Source of the DNA: Odontocerum albicorne
Lineage: Eukaryota; Arthropoda; Insecta; Trichoptera; Odontoceridae
Reading direction: 5' to 3'
DNA: 64,000 nt
NCBI GenBank assembly: GCA_949825065.1
Contig: OX463862.1
Span: 17,457,246-17,521,245, forward strand
Shown: positions 47,015 through 56,865 of the stretch, in pieces
Layout of the letters: each line of letters begins with the position of its first letter
Position numbering within the stretch: position 1 is the first letter of the stretch
Position numbers and translations under genes: made by a program
Notes under the pieces: generated by a model
What the model saw: the letters and a program-made list of their open reading frames with translations, nothing else
The model's database searches: none
What the model was told of the DNA's origin: nothing

Positions 47015-47780
47015 TTTTGTACCTTAAAAGTATGTTCACATCGGATGGTTGCGTGCAGTGTGATATTGAAAGAAGTGTATCAGCAAGCAATAGAGTGAAT
47101 GGTGGACTATACACGATGGTTTATAGACCGCAGCATTTCATGACAAGCCAAAGTGGGTGCTTACAATGAAATCTCGAATATGCAAGCATTATTACTACTG
47201 CTTTTATATCTCCATGTTAATTTAAGATAAAGTTTTGCATTTTTTGTCAATAATTTTAAATACTTGTATAACTTGTAATATGTTCATTTGTATATAAAAG
47301 ACACTGTTGTATCGTTAATAAAATAAAAATACAAAATTTAGATGTGATCAAAAAAATATGAAAGTAAGAATATATAGCGTTGCGTAGAATGCGTAGGAAA
47401 ACAATGTATGGCAGAATAAGTGACGTTAGAAATAATTGCGGATTTAAAGAAGATGCAGTGCTTAAGATGAGGAAAGATGTATTGAGATGGTTTGGTTACG
47501 TAGAAAGAGTGAATAAGGAAAGATTTACGACAAAAATACTCTATATGAATAATATACTCGTTAGAAGGTACCAGAAATTTGGGAAGACCTAGAAAAAGTT
47601 AAACTACCAAATTAATGAAATTCTGAAAGACGGAAGAGTTAAAATTCTTCATTATAGGAAAGAACGCATTACGAGGTGTTATAGTATGAACGTGGCAGAA
47701 GCCAAAAATGTGTACCGGAACAGAATGAAGTGGAGATCTGTTCTCTCTACAAATCCTAATAGGGGCATGGCGTGATGGTG
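47015..47780 (+). pseudogene. LINE family V, best-preserved C-terminal region
   Basis: Two plus-strand coding stretches are visible. The first (47025-47160) reads YLKSMFTSDGCVQCDIERSV, then SASNRVNGGLYTMVYRPQ. The second (47380-47775) reads RRMRRKTMYGRISDVRNNCG, FKEDAVLKMRKDVLRWFGYV, ERVNKERF, then in a shifted frame MNVAEAKNVYRNRMKWRSVL. About 200 bp of AT-rich sequence between them replaces the segment that normally carries TYGSE(S/T)W. The element ends gcatggcgtgatggtgatgatgatctg, a short GAT-rich tail. This copy defines the family used to recognise the other fragments. No RT core is present. Confidence 0.75.
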
Positions 47781-47872
47781 ATGATGATCTGATACCCTTT
47801 TTTATTTATTTATTTATATTTTTTAATTTTTTTACAATAAAACATACAAAGCACTCCCCTGCGTAACTACGC

Positions 47873-48664
47873 ATATGTCTGTCTTATGGCAGGTAGGTTT
47901 CATAGATCTAAACAAAATATGTCTGTCTTATGGCAGGTAGGTTTCATAGATCTAAACAAAATATGTCTGTCTTATGGCAGGTAGGTTTCATAGATCTAAA
48001 CAAAATATGTCTGTCTTATGGCAGGTAGGTCTCATAGATCTAAACAAAATATGTCTGTCTTAAGGCAGGTAGGTTTCATAGATCTAAACAAAATATGTCT
48101 GTCTTATGGCAGGTAGGTTTCATAGATCTAAACAAAATATGTATGTCTTATGGCAGGTAGGTCTCATAAATCTAAACAAAATATGTCTGTCTTATGGCAG
48201 ATAGGTTTCATAGATCTAAACAAAATATGTCTGTCTTATGGTAGGTAGGTTTCATAGATCTAAACAAAATATGTCTGTCTTATGGCAGGTAGGTCTCATA
48301 GATCTAAACAAAATATGTCTGTCTTTTGACAAGTAGGTTTCATAGATCTAAACAAAATATGTCTGTCTTATGGCAGATAGGTTTCATAGATCTAAACAAA
48401 ATATGTCTGTCTTATGGCAGATTGGTCTCTTAGATCTAAACAAAATATGTCTGTCTTATGGCAGATTGGTCTCTTAGATCTAAACAAAATATGTCTGTCT
48501 TATGGCAGATTGGTCTCTTAGATCTAAACAAAATATGTCTGTCTTATGGCAGCTAGGTCTCATAGATCTAAAGAAAATATGTCTCTCTTATGGCAGGTAG
48601 GTCTCATAGATCTAAACAAAATATGTCTGTCTTATGGCAGGTAGGTCTCATAGATCTAAACAAA
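47873..48664. repeat. 44-bp tandem array, 18 copies
   Basis: Units begin atatgtctgtcttatggcag at 47873, 47917 and so on every 44 bp to 48621. Most include agatct. Copies differ at a few positions (ggtttcat or ggtctcat, agg or agat), and some variants are shared by neighbours (gattggtctctta in three consecutive units near 48420-48530), showing local homogenisation. Confidence 0.97.
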
Positions 48665-48693
48665 ATAAACAAAAAAATATACTATATCATATA

Positions 48694-48841
48694 AAGGGTC
48701 TTTCAAATTGAGCGGTTTTTTTTGTAATTTTTTTTTAACTTTTGAATTAAACACACAATTTGCTTTGATTTCAAAAAACTTTTTATTAATCATTGAAGTA
48801 TAATATATGACATTTAAACACAATAAACAATATCCGCCAAA
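48694..48841 (-). mobile_element. Truncated mariner-like element (family M), copy 3
   Basis: TA at 48692-48693 is followed by AAGGGTCTTTCAAATTGAGC and about 150 bp matching one end of the elements at 5168 and 53346, to ccgccaaa. The rest is missing. It lies 30 bp from the end of the 44-bp tandem array. Confidence 0.8.
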
Positions 48842-48844
48842 ATT

Positions 48845-49250
48845 GAGTAGTATGATTGAGTAGTATGAATTATGAAACGAGTTAGACTAAAATAACTTGA
48901 AATAACATTTCGACCCAATTGCATCGTGGAGAACTTAATAAGTTAATAAGTCCAGAGGAACCTTTCAATGTTGGAAGGGTGCGTTAAGTTAACTGTAGCC
49001 TAATAAGGCTGCATTCAAGATACTTCAATTGAATGCACTTCAAAATGTACATTATTTTGTAAAAATCTAACTACTATCCATATAAATGAACTTAAAAAAG
49101 TTGTTTTTTTTTTTAAATATGATGTAACGGAGTTTAAGACCAATAAATACACAAACTAGTTGCCTTTTTAAATTTATTTATAAAAACAATCTATAATATA
49201 CATTTATTAAAGGCTATATACTCGTATCCATAAACAAATTTACTACATTT
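48845..49250. other. Unassigned AT-rich DNA
   Basis: No recognised content. Confidence 0.35.
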
Positions 49251-50100
49251 ATTTATTTAACACTTTTATAGCAAATACAATCTGGCAGGCTTATGGCCAG
49301 GCGGCAATCTCTTCCAACCAACCAGACAAAAGTAAATGAAGCAAGTTTCGTGGTCGCATAAATCATTCAAATAACTATCCATCCCCACGAAATCCATAAA
49401 CATATGTTATACGTGAGCACATGCCCACGAACCCCACAAAGACGAGCAATCACCCGAACATTCTTTTTCATATCAAGTGAGATATCATGAATCAAAAGGA
49501 AAGAAAGGGATGGGGGAGAGGAAAGGAAAATAAAAATCAGGAATGAAACACGTTATTTTACTGACTAGAAATTAAGAGTTTTTTCAGTCGCTTCTTAAAA
49601 CATGCCAAGGATAGAGCGAGTCTTATATTGCTTTGTAACTGATTGCAGAGTCTCACTGCATGGACAGTAAAGGATGACGTAAAGAAAGAGGAGCGGTGAA
49701 CTGGAAAGGCCAATAAACAATCCCTGTTTGAGCGTAGCGCGAATTCATGATTGGAAAGACGCTGAAAATTTTCGGCGTGATAAGAGGGGTCGGCGGGACA
49801 GTTAAAGATATTATACAATAGAGACAGTATGTGAATTTGGCGTCTATTTCTAACGTTCAACTAGTTCAATGCCTTCTTGTATGAAGTTATATGATCGTAC
49901 TTTCGTAGGTTGAAAATGAATCTTAGACACACATATTGAAGACGCTATAATGTGTCCAGCTGTCTCTCTGTTACATCTAAGTAACGTACGTCCAAGTAGT
50001 CTAGAATTGGAAAGAGCAGAGATTGTACGAGTAAAATTTTGGTTTAAGTTGGTAGGAAATTTTGCAACACTTTAAGGGAAGGAAGGCTGAAGAAGATCAT
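49250..50100 (-). mobile_element. LINE-b: 5'-truncated CR1/Jockey-like LINE, ORF2 C-terminus plus 3' UTR
   Basis: On the minus strand, 50085 to 49560 encodes, with one or two breaks, SLLFPILDYLDVRYLDVTER, LQYVCLRFIFNLRKYDHITS, NVRNRRQIHILSLLYNIF and finally VRLCNQLQSNIRLALSLACF, KKRLKKLLISSQ and a stop at 49558. This order, an S-L-(F)PI-DY-D-(V) segment, then (C/N)IRFIFNLR, then NRR-LHIL, with a C-terminal FKK-LK-LL, is typical of CR1/Jockey-like ORF2 proteins after the RT domain. A about 300-bp 3' UTR follows to about 49255, ending ggcaggcttatggccaggcg, then a T-rich tail on the plus strand. Other 3' ends of this family are at 53962-54284, 59165-59365 and 59946-60060. Confidence 0.8.
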
Positions 50101-50109
50101 TTACTAAAG

Positions 50110-50845
50110 GCTACGAGTATATATCTATAAACAAATTTCCTACTTTAGAACTACTATACATTTATGTAACTTTACCTTAATGTTTGACTTCTTAGAAATA
50201 ACTAACACATACTCGTACATACTTACATAACTAGAAACTATGTTGTGACGATTTTTGGTATTTTAAATATGTTCATTTTAAGATCAAAAGTCTGTACTTA
50301 ACGGTCCGCAAGGCCGCTGGTTCTCTACCCCTGTATTAATTAGATCTGTCAAAATTGTCCGAGATTTAAGGTTGGATTTATAAATATATTTACGGACTTA
50401 TATCTTATCATTTTCTTACAAATAACTTATTGTTTTAATTAATTCCTCATCTCTCATATAATGTCAAAAGATAATTAATAAAATAATTAATTGAAAGACA
50501 AAATCTACAACATTGTTTCTCAACCTTTTAGCTTGGTGACCCCTCCGAAAAAACTTAATGTTTTGATGCATGTGAACGCACAAACATTGTGTTTGCACAA
50601 ACACGAGGTTGGTAGATGATCCTTATCAGATGGCCACTGTTTTATATCACATACTATCTAATCTATACAAATTTTTAAATGAAAAACAAATGCATTTTTT
50701 TATCACATTTTTTTTCACTATAAAAAATGTCAACTTGTAACAAGATTAATTACCTTTAATTAAATTTGAGTAAACAATGCATAACAATGACTTGGACATT
50801 GGTCTGTAATATTTTAAAATAATTAAGTTCCTTTATCTCAGGAAA
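50110..50845. other. AT-rich DNA with two hAT-like terminal motifs
   Basis: At 50295-50333 the complement reads caggggtagagaaccagcgg, then ccttgcggacc. At 50512-50556 the plus strand reads tgtttctcaaccttttagct, then tggtgacccctcc. Both resemble ends of hAT/Charlie-type elements. They point away from each other, so they would belong to two different relics. Nothing else was recognised. Confidence 0.35.
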
Positions 50846-51100
50846 TTGTTATTGCAAAATTTGAATGATTACCATGGACCAGACATTTACTTTTTAAGAT
50901 TGTTTAATCCAACAATACGAGTAATTTCTTATCTTGATTGCTGTAAATACGAGGATGGATTAAATATAAACGAGACTATTGATTTAGAGCGCGTAATTTT
51001 AAACGGAGCGCGCGGCCGCCACGATGAGTGTTGGGTGGGGATATCAGGAGCGAGGAGAGCAGTTGGCTGGCCTTGGCAGATTCCGTCATTAGTACATACG

Positions 51101-52170
51101 ATGTCTGAGAAAAAGATACACTCGTCGATTGCGCAACGCATAATTATCAAGTTTCTCGCTCGTGAGGACATAAATCCAGCCGAAATTCTGTGGAGACTAA
51201 CGGCACAGTTCGGGGATCAAAAACTGTTAAAGCCACGTGTGTTTGCTTGGCATAAGGAGTTCATGAAAGGCTGTGAAGGGGTTGAAAACGAGAACCATGA
51301 TCGTCGCCCACGGACGAGCATTATCGAACATAACATTAACGTCATTCGTGATCTTCTGGAAGGCAACCGACGGTTTCTGAAATTTGTTATGAGATAGAAA
51401 TAAGCTTATGGAAGCACTCAATCCATAGTCACAAAGAACCTAGGATTCCGTAAAGTGTTTGCTCGATGGGTCTCACGTCTTTTGACTGCAAAATAAAATT
51501 TGACACGTTTGCACGCCATTGAGCAGCTCTTGGGGCGGTTTGCACAAGCAAGGAACGCATTTTTTATTTGCATCGTTACTTGGGATAAAATTTGGGTACA
51601 CCACTACACGCCCGATTCGAAACAAGTCAGCATGGAGTAGAGAAAGAAGGATGAGGCAGCTTCGGTGAAAGCCAAGACTCGGCTGTCAGCTAGTAAGGTG
51701 CTTGCGACCATTTTTTGGGACCAACGCGGTACATTGTGCATCAATTTTCGCCCGATCGTCGCACTATTAGTGCGGCGTAGTACTACGAGCTTTTGAGTGA
51801 AATTAAATTTAATTATTGATCCAAAAGACATGACCAACCGATAAGAGAAGTGATTCTTCTACATGACAACGCGAGGTCCCATACAGCAGCTGTAGCATGC
51901 GAACTATTGGAGGAAATGAATTGGACACGACTGGAACACCCTCACCTCTATAGTCCTGATCTATCGTCCTGCGACTTTTATCTATTGTATTTGGGCCACT
52001 GAAAGAAACTTTGGGAGGCCAACGATTCAACGACGACGATGGAGTAAAGGGGTTCGTGCGTAATTGGCTGCCGACACAATTCACTTCTTTTTACGATGAT
52101 GACATAAAAAAATTACCAATCCGCTGGGAAAAATGCATTTCCAAAGCAGAAGATCATATAGAAAAATTAT
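51101..52170 (+). pseudogene. Second mariner-type transposase, decayed
   Basis: From an ATG at 51101 the plus strand encodes MSEKKIHSSIAQRIIIKFLA, then PAEILWRLTAQFGDQKLLKP and RVFAWHKEFMKGCEGVENEN. This is the helix-turn-helix region of a mariner subgroup clearly different from the element at 17802. Broken by stops after 51397, it resumes with WVHHYTPDSKQ (first catalytic region, Asp context changed to TWDKI), KVLATIFWDQRG, LLHDNARSHTAAVACELLEE (second Asp), then LYSPDLSSCDFYLL (third Asp, one extra residue relative to DD34D) and PIRWEKCISK. At least four frame breaks are present. Terminal repeats were not identified. Host-derived sequence upstream (50846-51100) joins the first open frame only by chance. 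Confidence 0.85.
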
Positions 52171-52239
52171 TTGTACTTGGTCTTTTTCTTTCTGCAAATA
52201 AAAAAATTAAAACAAAAAAGTCTCGTTTATATTTGATCC

Positions 52240-52570
52240 ACCCTCGTATATATCGATCAAAATTACAACAATTCAATAGATCAGGCGATGAGAAATTCTT
52301 TTTGCATACAAACACATCACACCACATCTTACAAATCTTTATTTTCGTTTCACTCGGCGCGACAATGGAACAATCTTTCAAGATTTATCAGATGTGCATC
52401 CTGTGTACACATATATTTACATTTAAGAGAGAGACTCTTTAAAATATTACTACACCTAGATTTTTCTTTGTTTGCCTTCCAATCCTTGAACAAATTGTAT
52501 TCCTCTAGTTCTATCATTACTTATTTGTTGTTTTTTTTCTTAAACATAATCAAATATACATAGTATATTA
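52240..52570 (+). pseudogene. CR1/Jockey-like LINE ORF2 C-terminal end (LINE-d)
   Basis: The plus strand encodes YKSLFSFHSARQWNNLSRFI, then RERLFKILLHLDFSLF. This fits the F-(Y)-S-R-WN-LP then FK--L-- pattern found at the end of CR1/Jockey-like ORF2 proteins. It begins directly after the mariner relic, and AT-rich sequence follows from 52500 that could be its 3' UTR. There is no RT core. Confidence 0.55.
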
Positions 52571-52574
52571 TTTA

Positions 52575-53225
52575 TAGTTAAGGCATTAACCTTTCCCTTC
52601 CTGTGCTAAAAAAATCCAGTTCCGGTGCTTTGTATTCAATACACATGTAAAAAAATTTGCGATTTAAAATCGGTAAATTAAGAATATTCATAGCCAATCG
52701 CTTAAATTAATTAAATTTGAAGTCAAAAGTGATATTAATTGAAATTTAATTGCTGAAAACATGATAAAAACATCGGCCGACGTTCACAAAACGGGCGAAG
52801 AGACCACCTCAAATGGATGCCTGAGAGCTACTGAAGCGAGATAAGCGAGCGAACTGAGATCCTATTTCTTGCGTTCCCACATACCAAAGTAGAGTGAGAG
52901 TGAGACGTGAATAGCGTCGCTTCCTCACCTATAACGGTTTTTTAGAATGAATATACCTATGTCACACACTGGCACACGTTTGATTGTATTGGTGAATTTA
53001 TTCCCGATTTTCACAAACTATCTCTGATGTGGCCGATAAGTGCTAATTATTATTAATATTTTTTTTCCTTCAATGCGTAAATGTATTACGGAGGAATACC
53101 TAAAATCGGACCTCAATATTTATTATATTTATAGAGATATTCAAGTTTTTAGAAGCAATGTGTACTAGTTACACATCACAGGGATGAAAAGATTAACAAG
53201 GTGGAGGTTTAAAGACACTGTATTT
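52575..53225. other. Unassigned DNA
   Basis: No recognised gene or repeat. A GC-richer patch at 52780-52930 carries no open frame of note. Confidence 0.35.
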
Positions 53226-53229
53226 TTTT

Positions 53230-53302
53230 TTTATCAAACACTGTTTATTCCATTTTATGTAACGGTATAATTCTACCGGTTTCAAGGCTTTCACCTCATC
53301 AT
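53230..53302 (-). mobile_element. 3' end of the Penelope-like element, inverted copy
   Basis: The complement reads atgatgaggtgaaagccttg, then aaaccggtagaattataccg and ttacataaaatggaataaac, then agtgtttgat. This matches the 3' ends of the two Penelope-like copies at 54741-54820 and 55982-56060. Nothing of the coding region is attached. Confidence 0.85.
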
Positions 53303-53345
53303 ATATATAATCATACCTATGATATAAATGAAGCGGGACCTACAT

Positions 53346-53870
53346 AAACGGTCTTTCAATTTGAGCGGATTTTTAATAAATTTTTTAAATTCTTGAATAA
53401 AACACACAATTTGCTTTGATTTCAAAACACATTTAATATTGTTCATTAAAGTATAATGACATTTAAATTTAAAAAAAAACAATATCCGCCAAATATTCAC
53501 CTCTTGCAGCTCCACCGATTTTCGATAATATTTGGCATAATTGCGATTCTAACTCACCAATAACGCGAATAATTTCGTCCTTCAGCTCAAGAATTGATCG
53601 GGAGTCATTTTTATAGACCTGGCTTTTCACGTAACCCCAGAGAAAATTGTCCAACGGTGTCAGATCACATGATCTTGGTGGCCAATTAACATCACCGTTT
53701 CCGGAGATTACAATACATAAAATAATTCAACAAGTTGAACGCGTTGTTGTATTGTGTGCGACACCATTTTTATAAGTGTCATACATTACACTTCTCAAAT
53801 ATCACAAGACCCGGCAAGTTCGCGACGCCATCTGTGTTTTATCCAAGATGGCGTCGCGAAATACTCTTTA
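53346..53870 (-). mobile_element. Internally deleted mariner-like element (family M), copy 4, with fold-back end
   Basis: Starts ggtctttcaatttgagcgg (TIR) and carries the same minus-strand transposase remnant (near 53625-53660 the complement encodes the FLWGYVKSQVY region, followed by KDEIIRVIGELESQL). The far end lacks the normal terminal repeat. After tgtgttttatcca the sequence turns back on itself, giving a 15-bp perfect hairpin. Non-autonomous. Confidence 0.8.
53819..53860. repeat. 15-bp perfect hairpin at a rearranged element end
   Basis: Arms ttcgcgacgccatct (53819-53833) and agatggcgtcgcgaa (53846-53860) surround a 12-nt loop. The corresponding place in copy 2 (5168-5706) continues into the terminal repeat instead. 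It appears to be a short inverted duplication. Confidence 0.9.
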
Positions 53871-53961
53871 TAAGCACACATATAAATTGAGCAAAGTCCT
53901 ATTTATAAAAAAACACATACGAAATAATAATTAAAAATTCCAGGTCATATAAAGCCAGCTT

Positions 53962-54284
53962 TTAACTCTTAATTTCTAGTCAGTAAAATAACGTGTTTCA
54001 TTCCTGATTTTTCTTTTCCTTTACTCTCCACCTACTTTCGATTGATATCTCACTTAACATGGCAAATAATGTTCAGGTGATAGTCCGTCTTTGTGGGGGT
54101 TGTGGGCATATGCTCACATATGTATTTATGGATTTCGTAGGGAGGGATAGTCATTTGAATGATTTATGCAACCACGTAACTTGCCTTATTTACTTTTGTC
54201 TGGTTGGTTGGAAGAGATTTCTGGCTGGCAATAACCCCACCAGATTGTATTTGCACTAAAAGTGTTAAATAAATTTAAAAAAAT
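53962..54284 (+). mobile_element. LINE-b 3' end nested in the Penelope-like element
   Basis: It starts aactcttaatttctagtcag, complementary to 49566-49585 in LINE-b, and covers only the last codons and the 3' UTR. It ends with tctggttggttggaagagat, then cagattgtatttgcactaaa and an aaataaatttaaaaaaa tail. Removing it restores continuity with the second Penelope copy. Confidence 0.88.
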
Positions 54285-54344
54285 TATCCCCGGAAACTCT
54301 TCTTTAACGGGAAAGGCAAAAACTGAATACTTAGCAACAGTGGT

Positions 54345-54755
54345 GTGTATAAACTTTTATGTGTTGACTGTGATAATTTCCATATAGGAAAGACAGGAAG
54401 ATCTTTTCAAAAGAGATTTCGTGAACACAAATCTACCTTTACAAATTCTTTAATTTATTCTGAAATGGCTAATCATTGTCACCGTGAAAATTATACATTT
54501 TCTATCGATGATGCCAAATTCTTACATATCAGTAGTAACGGAAATAAATTAGACAGATTAGAAGCCCTAGAAATATCTAAGTCAGTGCATCGAGGTGAAC
54601 ATCTGGCAAACACATATATCCCAAGATTATGCCGCTACTCCTTGTCATCTCCTGCCTCCCTCTACCCACAATCCCTAACCCGAATGTTAACCGTTAGAAG
54701 TGTACCAGTTCGAACAGAATTCAGTCTTGTTTGTACTCCCCTGATGATGAGGTGA
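54345..54755 (+). pseudogene. GIY-YIG endonuclease domain of a Penelope-like element, copy 1
   Basis: The endonuclease domain of Penelope-like retroelements nicks target DNA for reverse transcription. This copy reads VYKLLCVDCDNFHIGKTGRS, FQKRFREHKSTFTNSL, NHCHRENYTFSIDDAKFLHI and KLDRLEALEISKSVH. The GIY motif is preserved as VYK, whereas YIG is changed to HIG. C-DC and H/C pairs follow the zinc-binding pattern typical of Penelope endonucleases. The methionine at 54345 is internal; natural sequence upstream (GKAKTEYLATVV) lies in another frame, so at least one frameshift exists. The open frame then runs into the 3' region. Confidence 0.82.
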
Positions 54756-54790
54756 AAACCTTGAAACCGGTAGGGTTATACCGTTACATA
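54741..54790 (+). ncRNA. Hammerhead-ribozyme-like motif at the Penelope 3' end
   Basis: CTGATGA is followed by a GAGG/CCTT stem, GAAA, then ACCGGTA ... TACCGT, which can pair as stem III with one bulged C, and GTT. This order (CUGANGA, stem II, GAAA, stem III, NUH) is that of hammerhead ribozymes, known from Penelope-like elements. Stem I pairing is not convincing, and one extra T follows CTGATGA. Equivalents lie at 55982-56028 (CTGAAGA ... GTC) and, complemented, at 53260-53302. Confidence 0.35.
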
Positions 54791-54824
54791 AAGTGGAATA
54801 AACAGTGTTTGATAAAACAAATTA

Positions 54825-55195
54825 CAATGAACGTACATTTTTTTTTTGTAAATCTGTCATGGATAAAAACAGTTTAATGTATCTAATATGAAGGTTGAAA
54901 GAAATTGCTATGTATTCATTATACTATTTTACTATTGTTATTGGAAGATCTGTAAGAGTTTCTTTGTGGTTTGTCTTCCTTTGATAGATTTTCTTGTTTT
55001 ATATGTCGAATGTCATTCGACATTTTTTTCTTGTGAACATAAATATAGTTTTATTAAAAACAACCTGGATGTATTGTTTTACCCTGTAATTCTGTAATTT
55101 TTTTGTGGACCGGAAAGGGTTAAACATTTCCAGATACGAGAAGGTTCCCGAATTAATTACAGTAGCCACCACCTACCTCCCTATTCTTACACACA
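54825..55195. other. Spacer between Penelope copies
   Basis: AT-rich sequence without recognisable coding. A 21-nt near-perfect palindrome (atgtcgaatg t cattcgacat) sits at 55003-55023. Confidence 0.5.
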
Positions 55196-55199
55196 CCTG

Positions 55200-55392
55200 A
55201 TATATTTTTTTTGAATTATTATTTATTTAAAAAGAATAGATTTGACCGAAATCATAGGTATCCTAATACCCCCGAATACTAGACGGAAAAATATGCTTGT
55301 GTCATTCGAGGGAAGTAGCACAGCGTGGGCTTCGAACTGGTGACATTCCGCATGGAAGTTCAGTCCGTTACCGTGCGGCCATGCATCTCATT
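55200..55392 (-). repeat. SINE-A copy with tRNA-like head
   Basis: On the minus strand the head reads tggccgcacggtaacggact (box A-like), with agttcgaagcc (box B) about 30 bp later. The body matches 7443-7710 (cgaatgacacaagca, ggtatcctaatac complement) but is truncated before the 3' half. A T-run at 55207-55213 marks the tail. Confidence 0.7.
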
Positions 55393-55394
55393 TA

Positions 55395-55482
55395 TATTTA
55401 ATCTTTCAATAATAGTGAATTCGAACCCGAATCAGAACTCCCTTGAGGAGGGACTTTTCTATAAACGGCGCTTTATAAAATG
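55395..55482 (-). repeat. Fragment of dispersed repeat R-A
   Basis: The complement (gcgccgtttatagaaaagtc, ctcaagggagttctgattcg, ggttcgaattcactattatt) resembles 7900-7960 and 36830-36890. It lies directly beside SINE-A, as R-A also does at 7700-7850. Confidence 0.5.
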
Positions 55483-55929
55483 TCCTTTAATCACATAAAG
55501 CCAGCTTTTTACACTAACTTTAATCTCCGGAAACTCTTATTTAATGGGAAAGGCAAAAATGGAATACTTAACAACAGCGGTGTGTATAAACTTTTATGTG
55601 CTGACTGTGATAATTTCTATATAGGAAAGACAGGAAGATCTTTTGAAAAGAGATTTCGTGAACACCAATCTGCCTTAACAAATCCTCTAATTTATTCTGA
55701 AATGGCTAATCATTGTCACCGTGAGAATCATACTTTTTCTATCGATGATACCAAATTCTTACATATTAGCGGCAACGGAAATAAATTGGACAGATTAGAG
55801 GCCCTAGAAATTTCTAAGTCAGTATACCGATCAGAGCATCTGTTGAATAGTTATTTCCCCAAAATCTCCCCGCTCTTGGCCGAAATTATACCTAGCCTTC
55901 CCCTCACCCCTTCCGCCTCCAACCGTTGA
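55480..55929 (+). pseudogene. GIY-YIG endonuclease domain of a Penelope-like element, copy 2
   Basis: A 149-codon open frame reads IKPAFYTNFNLRKLLFNGKG, KNGILNNSGVYKLLCADCDN, FYIGKTGRSFEKRFREHQSA, NHCHRENHTFSIDDTKFLHI and KLDRLEALEISKS. Both halves of the signature (GVY and YIG) and the following Arg (GRSFEKRF) are intact, as are the C-DC and HCH residues. The usual Penelope arrangement is RT followed by this domain at the C-terminus; here only the linker remains in front, so the protein is incomplete although the domain itself is undamaged. The first Met is not a natural start. The C-terminal about 35 residues (PLTPSASNR) may be read-through. Confidence 0.85.
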
Positions 55930-56062
55930 AGTGTCTATATCGGTGCCAGTCCGAACAGCATTTAGTCTTGTTTGCGCTCCCCTGAAGATGAGGTAAAAGC
56001 CTTGAAACCGGTAGGGTTATACCGTCATAAAAAAGTGGAATAAACAGTGTTTGTTAAAAATA
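55480..56062 (+). mobile_element. Penelope-like element 3' part, copy 2
   Basis: Second same-strand copy, about 1.2 kb downstream of the first and uninterrupted. It contains the GIY-YIG domain and the 3' end with aaaccggtagggttataccg and ataaacagtgtttg. It is 5'-truncated before the RT domain. Confidence 0.88.
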
Positions 56063-56191
56063 AATTACAATTATAATTATATATAATATATTTCCTTTTT
56101 CTTGAAATAAAATCAATAATTTCAAAAAACGATCTTCATTCTGCCTTACAACGGTATATATCTTAAGACCAATTAATTCAAATGATAGTTT

Positions 56192-56440
56192 TACTGCATT
56201 CGAGGATTTCTAGTAAAAGTACTGGCAACTTGCTGAGTTGTTTGAACTCCAAACCATTTTATATGTATCATATGTTTACTGCGATGTGAGTCATTTTCCT
56301 TCTTCCGTGACCTTAAGTCCGGCGTCGGTACTATTCTTTGCACACTTCTTTGCCGGTGTGTCACCACCGGAAAAGAAGTCCTTTTGAGCAGTTCCTTCTC
56401 CGCCAGTTTATATGAAAACATATTCACCTACCCCAATTCT
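56192..56440 (+). repeat. Dispersed repeat R-B, copy 2 (no MITE)
   Basis: Matches 46381-46456 plus 46689-46835. Where copy 1 holds a TA-flanked MITE this copy reads tcatatgtttactgcgatg. The open minus-strand frame across it is not gene-like. Confidence 0.7.
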
Positions 56441-56745
56441 TCTATTAACCTACTAGCCGAACATCATCATCCTGTCGTGTAGCTCTTGATTGAGCATCCC
56501 ATGGTAGTCTCCGACGACTCCTCTCCATCCATCCCTGCACTCCGTGGGCAGTTGTTAAGAGTATTTCAGTTGCGTCTCTCATTTGGTCAGTCCGACGAAT
56601 TAAGATTATTCCTCTAGTGCATCGTCCACGCCTCCAGTAACCACAAACTTCTCCAAATTGTCTCCTTGGCCATGAGCAACGTGCCCAAAGAATCGGAGGA
56701 GGAAGGTATATTGTCGACAATCTGTCGGTTCTTCGAGAATGGATG
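56440..56745 (-). pseudogene. C-terminal remnant of a LINE ORF (RTE-like)
   Basis: Minus-strand translation over three frames gives FLLRFFGHVAHGQGDNLEKF, VVTGGVD, RGIILIRRTDQMRDATEILL and RWRGVVGDYHGMLNQELHDR. The order FFGH(V) -- NLE-F-V-TG-V -- RG----RW-DQ -- W---V resembles the tail of several RTE/CR1-type LINE proteins. It ends in a cctgtcgtgtagc...gatgatg region with a short GAT repeat. Confidence 0.5.
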
Positions 56746-56865
56746 CGTTAATTAGCGTTGCTGTCCATGGAATGAACTAACTGAACAGTACACCCACAAA
56801 TGCTTCAAAAGGATCCTTCTCAAGGATTCATCCTCCAAACCGTCAAATTTAACTATCAATTTTCT

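Larger units (their letters stand above)
53943..54820 (+). mobile_element. Penelope-like element 3' part, copy 1, interrupted by LINE-b
   Basis: The first bases tcatataaagccagctttt match copy 2 (55491 onward). The interval 53962-54284 is a nested LINE-b 3' end, and the Penelope sequence resumes at ccggaaactcttctttaacg. It encodes a GIY-YIG endonuclease domain (see CDS entry) and ends after ataaacagtgtttgataaaa. RT sequence is absent (5' truncation). Confidence 0.85.

Noticed and set aside
50846..51100. N-terminal extension of the second mariner frame
   Set aside because: The frame runs back through unrelated AT-rich sequence; transposase similarity begins at the ATG at 51101.
54059..54259. 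66-residue open frame (ANNVQVIVRLCGGCGHML)
   Set aside because: It lies in the 3' UTR of a nested LINE-b copy, and the equivalent frames in other copies are not conserved.
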